This document shows positions 1 to 8,223 of a stretch of DNA of 64,000 bases, piece after piece; the stretch's first letter is position 1; each line of letters opens with the position of its first letter. This DNA is from Halostreptopolyspora alba (lineage in GTDB: Bacteria > Actinomycetota > Actinomycetes > Streptosporangiales > Streptosporangiaceae), in contig RJMB01000022.1 in the NCBI GenBank assembly GCA_003725585.1, positions 32,860 to 96,859 of the forward strand, in the 5' to 3' direction. Made by a program: the position numbers and the translations under genes. The notes under the pieces are model-generated. The model ran no database searches, was not told where the DNA came from, and saw only the letters and a program-made list of their open reading frames with translations.

Positions 1-487
1 CCGAGGCGCACGCGCCGCCGAGCTGCATCCCGACGCCGAACAGGAACGCGCCCACGAACAGGCCGACGCCGATCGGGCCGGCCATCGGCTGGGGCTCGTT
101 ACCGAACAGTCCGGTCCCGGTGCCGATGATCAGCGCGAACAGTGTGGCGGTGGTACCGAGCAGCAGCGCGTGCGCGCGCAGCCCCGACCCGTTGCCAACA
201 GCGATGAGCTGGCGCCAGGCGGAGGTGAAACCGAAGCGGGAGTGGAACAGCGCGAGCCCGAGGCCGGCGCCGAGCAGCAGCAGGACGGCCTGCTGCGTGC
301 CGTGCGCCCATCCGGTGTAGCCGGTGAGGACCGCGATGAGGGCGAAGGCGATCCCCAGGGGGAGCCAGCGGACCGGCTCCAACGAGGGCGCCATCGGTCG
401 CGGTGTGGAAACGGCGTTGGTGAGCCTTGGCCGCGGCGACTCGGAATCGGGCGGGACCGGGTTGTTGGGTGTGACGGATACCGTCAT
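1..487 (-). CDS. YeeE/YedE-family sulfur-compound transporter, 3' end off the window
   Basis: Reading leftwards from ATG at 487, the frame stays open for 162 codons to the window edge, so the gene is truncated only by the window. After a polar ~38-residue N-terminus come hydrophobic segments near residues 42-60, 64-80, 103-125 and 137-155. The last contains GMQLGGACAS, the Gly/Cys motif typical of YeeE/YedE (TsuA-type) thiosulfate or sulfur-compound importers. The protein would sit in the cytoplasmic membrane and import reduced sulfur; the substrate cannot be told from this part. A GGAG lies about 13 nt before the start. A 34-codon Cys-containing ORF and a promoter lie upstream and may form its leader. 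Family assignment is good; exact substrate is unknown. Confidence 0.8.
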   Translation of the reverse strand, partial: MTVSVTPNNPVPPDSESPRPRLTNAVSTPRPMAPSLEPVRWLPLGIAFALIAVLTGYTGWAHGTQQAVLLLLGAGLGLALFHSRFGFTSAWRQLIAVGNGSGLRAHALLLGTTATLFALIIGTGTGLFGNEPQPMAGPIGVGLFVGAFLFGVGMQLGGACAS

Positions 488-658
488 GGTGAGAAGGGCT
501 CCATGGGAGTTTCGGGGCGGCCGGACCGCCGCACACGCCCGCGGCCGCGGTGGGGTGTCGGGGCTGGCGGTCGGACCGCGGTGGAGACAGGTCAGACGGG
601 TTCGGGTTTCCGTCGCCCCGCAACGGAGCGTGCGGGCAGCGGCACCGAACTCGCGTGG

Positions 659-763
659 CTACTGAGCCGCGCGGCGGCACCGGCGGCAACACAGGCCGTC
701 ATCGGTGCTCGTCAGTGACGTGGCGAAGAGCGCCATACCCAGAAGCGTCGTCGAACCAGACAT
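659..763 (-). CDS. Candidate leaderless cysteine leader peptide (34 aa)
   Basis: A 34-codon ORF ends 171 nt before the YeeE/YedE start. Its C-terminal part reads GLCCRRCRRAAQ, three Cys in four codons' reach of each other. A -10-like TAGAAT lies 8 nt before the ATG, so transcription would begin at or next to the start codon (leaderless). Downstream the RNA can form a hairpin (CCCGCA at one arm, TGCGGG at the other; plus-strand 617-636) and a second GC-rich stem near 517-547 before the transporter start. Leaderless poly-Cys ORFs that attenuate sulfur genes according to Cys-tRNA supply are known in mycobacteria; the arrangement here is analogous. Function is inferred from position and composition only. 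Confidence 0.42.
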   Translation of the reverse strand: MSGSTTLLGMALFATSLTSTDDGLCCRRCRRAAQ

Positions 764-771
764 ATACCCTT

Positions 772-777
772 ATTCTA
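772..777 (-). promoter_or_regulatory. -10 element TAGAAT for the leader/YeeE transcript
   Basis: On the minus strand TAGAAT is followed by eight bases and then ATG at 763. It fits the actinobacterial TANNNT -10 box and implies a leaderless mRNA. No convincing -35 box was seen. Confidence 0.4.
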
Positions 778-802
778 CGCGCACCCCTCGGGTGGATCGC
801 GA

Positions 803-1204
803 GTGAGCGCGCTCACCAACCCTCCCGCCTCCCACACCGAGGGAACCAACGGCGGACAGGGCATCCCCGACCAACGCTCCGGCCGCAGCGCGACACGAAC
901 GCTCCTTCGACAGTCTGGGCGACGACCCCGCCGCCGAACATCCATCGGCCCGGGGAGCCGCACCGGTCCTCGTGCGGTAGCTGGTCGATCATGCCCGCGA
1001 CCGCCAGCTCGCGCGGCCCGCCCGGAAGCTCCCGGTGGAACCGGAGGGGCAGCTGTCCCCGGTCGACAACGTCGCCGGGGAAACTGCCGCGCCCCGGCCC
1101 CGGATGATGGTGCCGCCGGCGCCGATGTCCCGATTCCGGTCGAAAGCCACCCCGCGGTCGCGTTCGGTACACCGGTGGCCACTCGCCCCGGGTGGAGTTC
1201 TAGA
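803..1204. other. 402-bp intergenic stretch, no gene recognised
   Basis: Several long open frames exist on both strands because of the high GC content, but none shows a ribosome binding site, family motif or protein-like composition. It separates the divergently transcribed sulfur transporter and amidohydrolase, so promoters for both must lie here. Confidence 0.5.
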
Positions 1205-2110
1205 GTGTCCGGCGTGACACCGGCTCCGGGAAACGGCGGGCAGCGCGAGGCCGAAATCACCGCCACACGCGAGGTGTGGCGCGAGCTCGGGCTGCCGGGA
1301 CTGATCGACGTCCACACCCACTTCATGCCCGACAACGTGATGCGCAAGGTGTGGTCCTACTTCGACGACCTCGGCGAGGGCGTGTGGCCGATCACCTACC
1401 GCGGCGACGACGCGGAACGGGCCGAGCTGCTGCGCGCCTTCGGGGTGCGGCGCTTCACCGCCCTCAACTATCCGCACCGCCCCGACATGGCCGAATGGCT
1501 CAACGCCTGGACCGCCGATTTCACCAACCGCAACCCCGACTGTCTGCGCGGCGCCACGTTCTATCCCGAGAGGAGCGCCGCGACCTACGTCGCCAACGCG
1601 ATCGGCGCCGGCACGCGCGTGTTCAAGGCCCACCTGCAGGTGGGCGACTACGACCCGCGCGACCCCCAGCTCACCGACGTGTGGGGCGCCCTGGCCGAGT
1701 CGGGAATCCCCGTTGTGGTGCACTGCGGCTCCGGTCCCCACGGCGGGCGTTTCACCGGTCCCGAACCGTTCGCCGACGTGCTGAAGGAGCACCCACGCCT
1801 CACGGCGGTCATCGCGCACTTCGGATCCCCGGAGTACACCGAGTTCATGGACCTCGCCGAACGCTACGAGCGCGTACACCTGGACACCACCATGGTGTTC
1901 ACCCGATTCACCGAACGCTCGACCCCGTTCCCCACCGCCGAGCTGCCCCGGCTACGGCGCCTGCGCGACAAGATCCTGCTCGGCACCGACTTCCCGAACA
2001 TCCCCCACCGCTACGTCGAACAGCTCCACGCCCTCCGCGACGTCGCCCCCGACGACGACTGGCTTCGCGCCGTACTCCACGACAACGCCGCCCGCCTCTT
2101 CAACACCTGA
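1205..2110 (+). CDS. Amidohydrolase-family metal-dependent hydrolase (301 aa)
   Basis: A TIM-barrel amidohydrolase of the Amidohydro_2 type. Metal and catalytic positions are visible in order: DVHTHFMPD (H37, H39), VVVHCGSGP and AVIAHFGSPEY (barrel histidines), and LLGTDFPN (the catalytic Asp near the C-terminus). Members of this group hydrolyse or decarboxylate small cyclic substrates in the cytosol; the substrate is not predictable here. The open frame extends upstream to 803, but that part is low-complexity Arg/Pro. GTG at 1205 is preceded by TGGAG at a good distance and gives the family's usual ~300 residues; GTG at 1214 is an alternative. It stands alone, with no pathway neighbours. Confidence 0.8.
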   Translation: MSGVTPAPGNGGQREAEITATREVWRELGLPGLIDVHTHFMPDNVMRKVWSYFDDLGEGVWPITYRGDDAERAELLRAFGVRRFTALNYPHRPDMAEWLNAWTADFTNRNPDCLRGATFYPERSAATYVANAIGAGTRVFKAHLQVGDYDPRDPQLTDVWGALAESGIPVVVHCGSGPHGGRFTGPEPFADVLKEHPRLTAVIAHFGSPEYTEFMDLAERYERVHLDTTMVFTRFTERSTPFPTAELPRLRRLRDKILLGTDFPNIPHRYVEQLHALRDVAPDDDWLRAVLHDNAARLFNT

Positions 2111-2388
2111 GCCTCCGGTGGGCACCGAGTGGCCGCTGCCCCTCCGCCCTCCGCGCGGACAGCCGGCGGTGCCGCGGGGGACCGCGTCACGCACGGCTGT
2201 GACGTCAGCTCTCTCCTATCTTGGATGGTCCACCTTCCGCCCTCGTGTCCGTGAGGAGCAGTATCCGGACGGAACCAGGGTCCCCGTGGGTGCGTCGGTT
2301 CCGCTGATCCCCGAGTTGGTACCCGCCGTGTCCCGAGCGGCGCACGGTTTCCCCAACCACGGACGTCGAGTCAGCGAAAGGCGCGCTC

Positions 2389-3039
2389 ATGGAGTTTCAC
2401 AAGACAAAGGGAACGCTACTCGGAATCGGCGTAGTGGTCGCGGCTCTTGGGGGCCTGGGCACCGCGTTACTGATCGGGTGGTTCTTCGAGGGCGGCAAGC
2501 TGCCGGTGCTCCTGTTCCTGGCCCCGATCGCGGTTCTGGCCGGCATCGGGGTGGTTGTCTACGCGATGTTGCCGTTCCGCCTGCGCATCGACGCCAACGG
2601 CGTCACCACTCGGAACCCGCCGGAAGGGCTGAACACGTTCGTCCCGTGGTCGCACGTCGCCGCCGTGACCATCGAGGCCAAGCCCGGAGACAAGCCCGAT
2701 CGCGCACCCTACGTGGTGTTGTGGCCCGTCCCCGGCGCGCGCATCGGAGCCGATCCGAGCTTCCACAGGCACGGGAGACCGGCGCACCTGCTTGGTCAGA
2801 CCGACGAGATCAAACAGCCGCGCGACCAGATCCGCGACGCGATCGCCCACTACTCCGGCTCGGCGCCCACCCAGCAGCCACCGGCGGCCCCACCGCACCC
2901 CCCGCGACCAATGCCACCCCAGTACGGCCCCCAACACCCCCCACAGCACGGATATCCGCATCCGCCCCACCACGGACCTCCCCCCGTCAACCCGTATCAC
3001 CAGGGACACTGGGGGTACCCGGGTCATCCCGGGCACTGA
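2389..3039 (+). CDS. PH-like membrane protein with Pro/His-rich tail (216 aa)
   Basis: Two adjacent hydrophobic helices (about residues 8-31 and 37-57) are followed by a ~100-residue soluble domain with the pattern FRLRIDANGVTTRN...VPWSHVAAVTIE, as in bacterial PH-like domains that follow a helical hairpin. Residues ~165-216 are a Pro/His/Tyr/Gln-rich low-complexity tail ending YPGHPGH. The soluble part is likely cytoplasmic. Function is unknown; such proteins are common in actinomycetes and often annotated only as PH-domain proteins. The start at 2389 follows the AGCGAAAGG region; upstream 2111-2388 contains no gene. Confidence 0.7.
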   Translation: MEFHKTKGTLLGIGVVVAALGGLGTALLIGWFFEGGKLPVLLFLAPIAVLAGIGVVVYAMLPFRLRIDANGVTTRNPPEGLNTFVPWSHVAAVTIEAKPGDKPDRAPYVVLWPVPGARIGADPSFHRHGRPAHLLGQTDEIKQPRDQIRDAIAHYSGSAPTQQPPAAPPHPPRPMPPQYGPQHPPQHGYPHPPHHGPPPVNPYHQGHWGYPGHPGH

Positions 3040-3282
3040 GGGCCGTCGCGTGAATCGGCGGCCGGTCAGTCGGACGATGGGTGACCATGGTCGGGTGCGG
3101 ATGATCTCGACATCCAGATCGGAGCGGATCGACCCCTCACCGGTTCGCGGCCAGGGCGGTTCCACACACTGGCCGTGACGGTCGCGCAACGACCGCGCCG
3201 TCCCTCACGACTCCGGAACCGACCGACGCCGGAGTACCGTCACGGCCGGCGGCGGCGCGTGCGAACAGGCTGGTCGCCGAGG

Positions 3283-3570
3283 TCAACTCATGTAGCGGCT
3301 CACCGCTTCCGGATGGATGACGAGACGCACCTGGTCCGCCGCCAGCATCTCGGCGAGGTCGCCGGCGCGGGCCGGATCGTCGAGGTCCCAGTAGTGAGGG
3401 GCCAGGCGGGCGCACAGGTCGTGTGCTCCGTCGGGTTCAACGGTGGCGCGGCCGGCGACCGACAGCCAGCGCTCGCGTTCACCCACGGGGGCGGCGACGA
3501 CGATCGAGGCGCGGGAGTCGCGGCGTAGGCGCCCGCCCAGCGACCGGGCCAGCGCGTTCGGTCATCTCGA
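3283..3570 (-). pseudogene. Remnant of a split-barrel (PPOX/F420-type) oxidoreductase
   Basis: The minus-strand frame ending at 3283 encodes a stretch resembling the C-terminal half of pyridoxamine-phosphate-oxidase-fold proteins: GGRLRRDSRASIVVAAPVG, then RWLSVAGRATVEPDG, then a helical end with LAPHYWDLDD. The usual N-terminal half (first ~60-70 residues) is absent: going upstream the frame meets a stop (TGA about 3575), while a plausible ATG-Thr-Glu-Arg start lies in another frame, so a frameshift and loss of the N-terminus are evident. A short ATG/GTG-initiated product of 67 codons would lack the flavin-binding strands. Probably not functional. The family call rests on a short segment. 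Confidence 0.5.
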
Positions 3571-3672
3571 ACTCACCGACGCCGGGCACCCCCGCGTTCC
3601 CACCGATCTCCGGCGATCCGCCCGATACGGCCAACGAGCCGAACACGCCGCATGGGCGGGGCTGGCCGGTAC

Positions 3673-4500
3673 TCAGTCGCTCGTCAGGGCGGTGGTGATC
3701 TCAGCGAGACGACGCCGCGCCTCGGGATCGTATGCCTGGTGGTGGGCGGGCTGGTCGACGAACCGGTCGAAGTAGCGGCCCGTGGTCTCGGCGAGCGCGG
3801 GATCGCGGACGAGCCGCAAGGTGGGCGCCACGCCGTCGGCCAGCCGTGTCTCGGGGGTGAAGCCGCTCTGCCGCACCATCTGGGTGGGCATCAGGTGCGC
3901 CGGGTGCAGCGCGTTGGCCGTGACCCCGCTTCCACGGAGCTCCTCGGCGAGGTCGAACGTTCCCATGATCAGGGCGAGCTTGCTGCGGCAGTAGGCGTGC
4001 ACCCCCTCATACCGGTGCCGCAACTGCACATCGTCGAGGTCGATCGTCTCCTGGCCCAGCGAGGCGACGTTGACCACCCGCGCGAGAGCGGAGGAGCGCA
4101 GCGGCGCGAGCAGGCCACGGGTGAGCGTGACGGGTGCCAGGTGGTTCACGGCGAGGCGTAGTTCGTGCCCCTGGGGGCTGACCTCGCGTCGCGCGGGGTC
4201 CGTTCCACCACCGACGGCGGCGTTGTTCACCAGGGCGTCAATCCGCGGTTCAGCGGAGCGGACGCGCGCGGCGAGGTCACGGACCTGATCCAGGTCGGCG
4301 AGATCGGCGGTGTAGGTGCGCACAGTGCAGGCGGGGGCCACATCACGGATCTCTTTTGCCGTGGCGTCCAGCCGGGCCGGGTCCCGGCCGTGCAGCAACA
4401 GGGTGGCGCCCCTACGGGCGAGCGCAGCGGCGAGGTGGTATCCGAGCCCCTGTGTCGCCCCGGTGATCAGCACTGTCGCTCCGGCGGAGTTAGCTGTCAT
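3673..4500 (-). CDS. Short-chain dehydrogenase/reductase (275 aa)
   Basis: Classical SDR with the cofactor-binding TGATQGLG near residues 13-20, the NNAAVG motif near 93-98, a Ser in VVNVASLG, and the catalytic YCRSK (Tyr ~170, Lys four later). The Arg-containing HGRDPAR after the second strand favours NADP(H). Length is normal and the C-terminus resembles WW-domain oxidoreductase/retinol dehydrogenase-like SDRs. ATG at 4500 is chosen over the upstream in-frame ATG at 4509 and the longer frame, which would run into the operator at 4520-4537. It is divergent from a MarR regulator and shares its control region, so it is probably that regulator's target. The substrate is not known. Confidence 0.85.
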   Translation of the reverse strand: MTANSAGATVLITGATQGLGYHLAAALARRGATLLLHGRDPARLDATAKEIRDVAPACTVRTYTADLADLDQVRDLAARVRSAEPRIDALVNNAAVGGGTDPARREVSPQGHELRLAVNHLAPVTLTRGLLAPLRSSALARVVNVASLGQETIDLDDVQLRHRYEGVHAYCRSKLALIMGTFDLAEELRGSGVTANALHPAHLMPTQMVRQSGFTPETRLADGVAPTLRLVRDPALAETTGRYFDRFVDQPAHHQAYDPEARRRLAEITTALTSD

Positions 4501-4519
4501 GTAATCCATACCTAGATAA

Positions 4520-4537
4520 TTATCAACACATTGATAA
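4520..4537. promoter_or_regulatory. MarR-type operator TTATCAA-CACA-TTGATAA
   Basis: A perfect 7-4-7 inverted repeat lies between the divergent SDR and MarR genes in an AT-rich island. Size and symmetry match MarR-family sites. A further half-site-like ATTGATCA occurs about 12 bp downstream. It is the obvious binding site for the adjacent regulator, controlling both genes. Confidence 0.7.
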
Positions 4538-4581
4538 AGATGCAACTATTGATCATCGTCCGCGGTTGTAACCTTGGGTGC

Positions 4582-5019
4582 ATGACGCTGCCCGCGCAGG
4601 ACCGGCTCGGCCTGGACATCAAACGCACCGAGCAGGCCCTCATGTCCGCGAAGACGGCGGCCCTGAAAGACGTGTCGCTGACCGTGGCGCAGTACGCGGC
4701 GCTGCTCGCGCTGGCCGACAATCCCGGCATCTCCTCGGCCGCGCTCGCACGCGCCTGCATGGTGAGCCCGCAGGCGATGACGACCGTCCTGCGCAACCTC
4801 GACGATCGGGGCCTGATCGAACGCACCCCGCACCCCTGGCACCAGAACGCCCTGCAGGTTCGGGTGACGGATACCGGTGCCGAACTCCTGCGGCAGGCGG
4901 ACGAGCGGGCGCACCGAATCGAACAGCGGATCCTGGAGGAGCTGACTCCTCAGGAACAGGAGACCCTACGCGCCCTGCTGGCCCGCTGCGTGACCGCGAT
5001 CCAGGTCGAACCCGGCTAG
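4582..5019 (+). CDS. MarR-family transcriptional regulator (145 aa)
   Basis: A winged-helix protein: the dimerisation helix DIKRTEQALMSAKTAAL, the recognition region SSAALARACMVSPQAMTTVLRNL, and the wing with LIERTPHPWHQNALQVRVTDTG are all visible, followed by the long C-terminal helix. ATG at 4582 is chosen; an in-frame TTG at 4531 lies inside the operator. A -10-like TAACCT at 4569-4574 sits seven bases before the ATG, so the mRNA may be leaderless. Divergent from the SDR gene with a palindromic operator between, implying autorepression plus control of the SDR. The ligand is unknown. Confidence 0.88.
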   Translation: MTLPAQDRLGLDIKRTEQALMSAKTAALKDVSLTVAQYAALLALADNPGISSAALARACMVSPQAMTTVLRNLDDRGLIERTPHPWHQNALQVRVTDTGAELLRQADERAHRIEQRILEELTPQEQETLRALLARCVTAIQVEPG

Positions 5020-5051
5020 GATCTGTTTCTCGAACTTACCGGCCTCTCGAC

Positions 5052-5136
5052 TCGGGTGCCGCCGGCGTTCTGGAGGGTCCGTAGGTGGGGAAGCGAACAA
5101 CGAGCGCCCCCACCCAAGACGCCCGAAGGTTCCCGG
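5052..5136 (-). repeat. Dispersed 85-bp repeat, inverted single copy
   Basis: On the minus strand this block reads CCGGGAACCTTCGGG ... CCACCTACGGACCCTCCAG ... GGCGGCACCCG and matches the copies at 45248-45332 and 61431-61785. The flank GGCTCGCTGGCGCTCGCCC upstream of it also matches the spacer between tandem copies at 61.5 kb. It begins 32 bp after the marR stop. Confidence 0.8.
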
Positions 5137-5683
5137 CTCCCAGGTACCCGAGCCCGGGCGAGCGCCAGCGAGCCCCAACAAACACCACCTAGAACACCGG
5201 TAGCGCTCCCGTCCAATCACCTCACGCACCCGCGCGGACCCGCTCTGGCCCTGGCGGGGGGTCGGTGGTTCCCGCGCAGGATGTGGCCGCCGTAGCTCGA
5301 TAGGGATCGGCTCACCCGTCCTTTGGGAGATCAACCGAAACCGGCCAGCCCTTACGACCATTCACCCGTGCGAGATCACACCGCAAAACGGAGGCGAGTC
5401 GGGTGCGCTCCGCCGAGAAAAGATCACCGAACACATTTCCGCTGGTCGACCCGAAAACGTCGAATCCGGAGTAACTCTGTGGGTGGTACTCGTTACCGCG
5501 ATGCTCGCCCGAAACAGTCGATGCCGGCCCGTTCCGTCGTCCACATCCGATCCCCGGTCACGCCACCCCGAACTGCGCTCTTCCACAACCAGGAATATCT
5601 GCGCAGGTCATAGATTCTCTGGTGTGATCTCTCGATGCCGGAGACCTTCGTCGAACCGAGCTGCGCTGGGGTGACTCCGACGT
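5137..5683. other. Intergenic stretch, no gene recognised
   Basis: About 550 bp between the repeat copy and the DUF6230 promoter. The first ~60 bp resemble the repeat's spacer sequence. No open frame has a ribosome binding site plus recognisable motif; base composition is less GC-rich than the genes around it. Confidence 0.5.
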
Positions 5684-5788
5684 CGTTGGGCGCCCAACGA
5701 AATCGGTAGAACCTGTTTCATTCCACCTGTTGACTTGGCCATTATTAGCCATACACAATGTATCAATCAACATTGGTAAGGATACTGT
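5684..5788 (+). promoter_or_regulatory. Palindrome-rich control region of the DUF6230 operon
   Basis: Three inverted repeats follow one another: a perfect 16-bp palindrome CGTTGGGCGCCCAACG (5684-5699), TGGC-N8-GCCA (5736-5751) and CAATGT-N8-ACATTG (5756-5775). A promoter TTGACT (5730-5735), 16-bp spacer, TACACA (5752-5757) overlaps the second and third; a second -10-like TACTGT is at 5783-5788. The stretch 5730-5790 is strikingly AT-rich. This looks like a tightly regulated promoter with at least one bound regulator, not encoded next door. Confidence 0.5.
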
Positions 5789-5881
5789 TCACTCCCTGCC
5801 GAGGATATGGATCGCGCGGGCGCGGCTGAAGGGGGGCAGCCAGCACTCGCGATCCCCGCACCGACCGAGGAGACCTCCCTC

Positions 5882-6520
5882 ATGACCAGCGAAACCTCCG
5901 CCGTCACCGACGATACCGAAGCCGGGCACACCAGCTGGAAACGGTTCGGCGCCTTCGCCGGCATTGGAGCCGTGGCAGTCGGCGGAATGCTCTACGCCCT
6001 GGCCAACGGCGCCATCGCCGCCCAGTTCGTCGTCTCCGACCTCGACTTCAAGGTCTCGGCTGACCGGCTGGTCGGCACCGGCTTCGAGCAGTACGGCGGC
6101 ATCAACGTCGATCGCAACAACGAACCGCTTCCCATGGCCACCGCCGCCATCAGCGAGGCCGAGCTGCACTCGATGTGCCAGTCCGTCCTGATCGACGACG
6201 AGCTACCCACCCTGCCCGCCGTCACCATGAACCTCACCGCCGGGACCGGAGAAAACCCGGTCGAGGCCGAGACCCTGCTGGTGGACATGCACCAGATGGC
6301 CGGCGACGCCGAGTTCGACAACATGGACATCGGCGTCAACTCCACCGACATGGACAAGGGCCCCGACGCGGGGACACCGATCAGCGGCATGTTCGGGATG
6401 CAGTCCGACACCATCGTCGTCGACGACCTACAGCAGGAGGCCCGGGCCACCACAGCGGGCTCGTTCGTGCTGAACGACCTCAACCTGACCCTGGCCTTCG
6501 GTGAGGACGAGTGCTACTGA
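5882..6520 (+). CDS. DUF6230-family membrane-anchored exported protein (212 aa)
   Basis: ATG at 5882 is preceded by GAGGAG, making it clearly preferred over upstream in-frame codons. A short polar N-terminus (TSWKRFGAFAGIG) leads into one hydrophobic helix (about residues 24-45), then a ~165-residue outward-facing domain with two Cys (HSMCQSVL and the C-terminal EDECY). The organisation matches the DUF6230 family of actinomycetes, which is typically encoded just before a DUF6114 protein, as here. Next gene is 76 bp downstream with its own GAGGAG. Role unknown; cell-surface location is inferred from the single N-terminal helix without a clear cleavage site. Confidence 0.75.
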   Translation: MTSETSAVTDDTEAGHTSWKRFGAFAGIGAVAVGGMLYALANGAIAAQFVVSDLDFKVSADRLVGTGFEQYGGINVDRNNEPLPMATAAISEAELHSMCQSVLIDDELPTLPAVTMNLTAGTGENPVEAETLLVDMHQMAGDAEFDNMDIGVNSTDMDKGPDAGTPISGMFGMQSDTIVVDDLQQEARATTAGSFVLNDLNLTLAFGEDECY

Positions 6521-6596
6521 CCCCCATCCACCCCGGCGTCGAAGGCACGGCGTTCCCGCTCCCGCGCCCACTGACCGCCCATGACGAGGAGACCCC

Positions 6597-7175
6597 GTGG
6601 CCGACCCACTCCCATCGCACCGCCGAGGACGTCTAGCGCGGGTGTGGCTGCGCTGGCGGCGATGGCGCCACAGTCGCCCCTTCTGGGGCGGGTTGCTGAT
6701 GATCGCCGGTGGCGTCGAGCTGGCACTGTTACCCCTCGGGCCGTTGGAGGTCGGAGTCGCCGGCGTGGCGCTCGCCGGCATGCCGACCTACATGCTCGCC
6801 CTCTTCGTCATCGCCCTGGGAGCCATCACCTGGTTCACTCCGCAGCAGCACACCATCACCGGGATTCTCGGCGGCATCTGCGCCCTGGGGTCACTGGTGC
6901 TGTCCAACCTCGGTGGTCTGTTCATCGGGGCACTGCTCCTCCTGGCCGGGTCGGGGATCGCCTTCGCGTGGACCTCCGGACCTCGACCGCCCCGCCGCAA
7001 GGGGCGTCGGGGGCGTCGCCGCTCCGACGCCCCCGACGCCTCACCCACCAGCACGCTCGACACCGTGAGCACCGCCGACTCCGACTCCCCGAGCGAACCG
7101 TTGGACACCCCCGGGGATCGTGAGGGGGTCCCGCAGCCGCACCCATCCGGACCCCACCCCACGTCCAACGCGTGA
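6597..7175 (+). CDS. DUF6114-family multi-helix membrane protein (192 aa)
   Basis: GTG at 6597 follows GAGGAGACCCC. A basic N-terminus (RRGRLARVWLRWRRWR) precedes four hydrophobic segments packed between about residues 28 and 125, with the motif FWGGLLMIAGGVELALLPLGP typical of DUF6114. The remaining ~65 residues are a Arg-then-Ser/Asp/Pro-rich cytoplasmic tail. DUF6230 and DUF6114 genes are paired across Streptomyces and relatives, suggesting a joint envelope function, but no biochemical role is known to me. Cotranscription with the preceding gene is likely. Confidence 0.75.
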   Translation: MADPLPSHRRGRLARVWLRWRRWRHSRPFWGGLLMIAGGVELALLPLGPLEVGVAGVALAGMPTYMLALFVIALGAITWFTPQQHTITGILGGICALGSLVLSNLGGLFIGALLLLAGSGIAFAWTSGPRPPRRKGRRGRRRSDAPDASPTSTLDTVSTADSDSPSEPLDTPGDREGVPQPHPSGPHPTSNA

Positions 7176-7348
7176 CGTGTCGGCCCGGGAGCGCGACGCC
7201 CTCCCGCCGCGCTACGGGTCGGCACAGGGGTCCGCCGGGAGCGCTCCCGCTCCCGACGGACCGTGCCAGCGACCGGCAGCGCCGCCGGTCACTCCCTGTC
7301 CCGCCCCTCGCCCGGGGTCGGGAACATTTCCCCATGTTGGAGGACATG

Positions 7349-8071
7349 ATGCACGATACCGACCGCGTTCACCTCCACTCCGTACCGCGCCTGGCCGCCG
7401 TGGGATCCGCCGTGGCCGTCGGCGCCCTGGCGCTCCTCAGTGCCAGTCCGGCCCAGGCGCAGCAGAACTCCACCACCATCGAACCGGCCGGCCACTACCT
7501 GGGCGCCACCCAGGACGGCGCCGGCACCTTCGAGGTCGACGGGTCCGAGATCTCCTGCGACACCTCAGAGTCCTTGCGCGGCGACGGCGACCCCGAGGAG
7601 ATAAACCAGATCCCCGAGGCCCCCGACAACCACAACTCCGACGGCCCGGTCTCCGGGGTACTCTCCGCCCCGGTGTTCGAGGACTGCGAGGTCGTGGGCG
7701 TCCCGCTGACCTCCGCCGACATCACCACCACCCCGGGAACGTGGGACATCGAGGCCACCCACGGCGACCCCTCCACCATCACCCTGTTCATCCCACCGGC
7801 GGGCGAGCCGGGCTCGCTGACCGTGAACGTGTCCGGGCTCTCCTCGTGCGAGATCGAGGTCAACCCCGGCGACGAGCCGGCCGCCCTCACCGGCACCTGG
7901 CAGGGGGGCGACCCCGGCCAGCTGGTGTTCGACACGGCGAGCGTCCCCGTCGAGGTCACCGAGAGCAACTTCGGTTGCCCGGACGGCGGTGAGCACGACG
8001 GGACGTTCGACTCCACCTACAACATCACCAACGAGACCGACCCCAACCAGCCCGTGACGATCACCGAGTGA
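7349..8071 (+). CDS. Secreted protein of the DUF6230/DUF6114 locus (240 aa)
   Basis: Several in-frame ATGs lie close together (7334, 7346, 7349). GGAGG at 7339-7343 best serves ATG 7349. A signal peptide follows: His/Arg n-region, a hydrophobic run VGSAVAVGALALLSASPAQA and a probable cut at AQA-QQ near residue 30. The mature part is Asp/Glu/Thr/Pro-rich with six or more Cys (ISCDTS, EDCEVVG, SSCEIEV, FGCPDG), suggesting disulfide-bonded beta domains outside the cell. No named family recognised. It lies 170 bp after the DUF6114 gene on the same strand and is followed by a strong terminator, so it closes a three-gene unit. Confidence 0.72.
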   Translation: MHDTDRVHLHSVPRLAAVGSAVAVGALALLSASPAQAQQNSTTIEPAGHYLGATQDGAGTFEVDGSEISCDTSESLRGDGDPEEINQIPEAPDNHNSDGPVSGVLSAPVFEDCEVVGVPLTSADITTTPGTWDIEATHGDPSTITLFIPPAGEPGSLTVNVSGLSSCEIEVNPGDEPAALTGTWQGGDPGQLVFDTASVPVEVTESNFGCPDGGEHDGTFDSTYNITNETDPNQPVTITE

Positions 8072-8083
8072 CCACCCCACACC

Positions 8084-8113
8084 GGGGCCACACCTCCCAG
8101 GGGGTGTGGCCCC
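8084..8113 (+). terminator. Rho-independent-type hairpin after the DUF6230 trio
   Basis: Perfect 11-bp stem GGGGCCACACC / GGTGTGGCCCC with an 8-nt loop, 12 bp after the stop at 8071; no U-run, as is common in high-GC actinomycetes. Confidence 0.8.
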
Positions 8114-8223
8114 ACCGCGTGTTCACCGCGACCGACCGCCCCGCTCTCCCGCGTGGCTTCCCCTGGGGTTGGTGACGTTCTCGGTTCCCATGAGCGCCGC
8201 CCCGGAGAAAGTACCGTGTGGTG

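Noticed and set aside
803..1204. Minus-strand ORFs of up to ~190 codons upstream of the amidohydrolase
   Set aside because: Arg/Pro-rich composition, no start signal and no family motif; typical spurious frames in 70% GC DNA.
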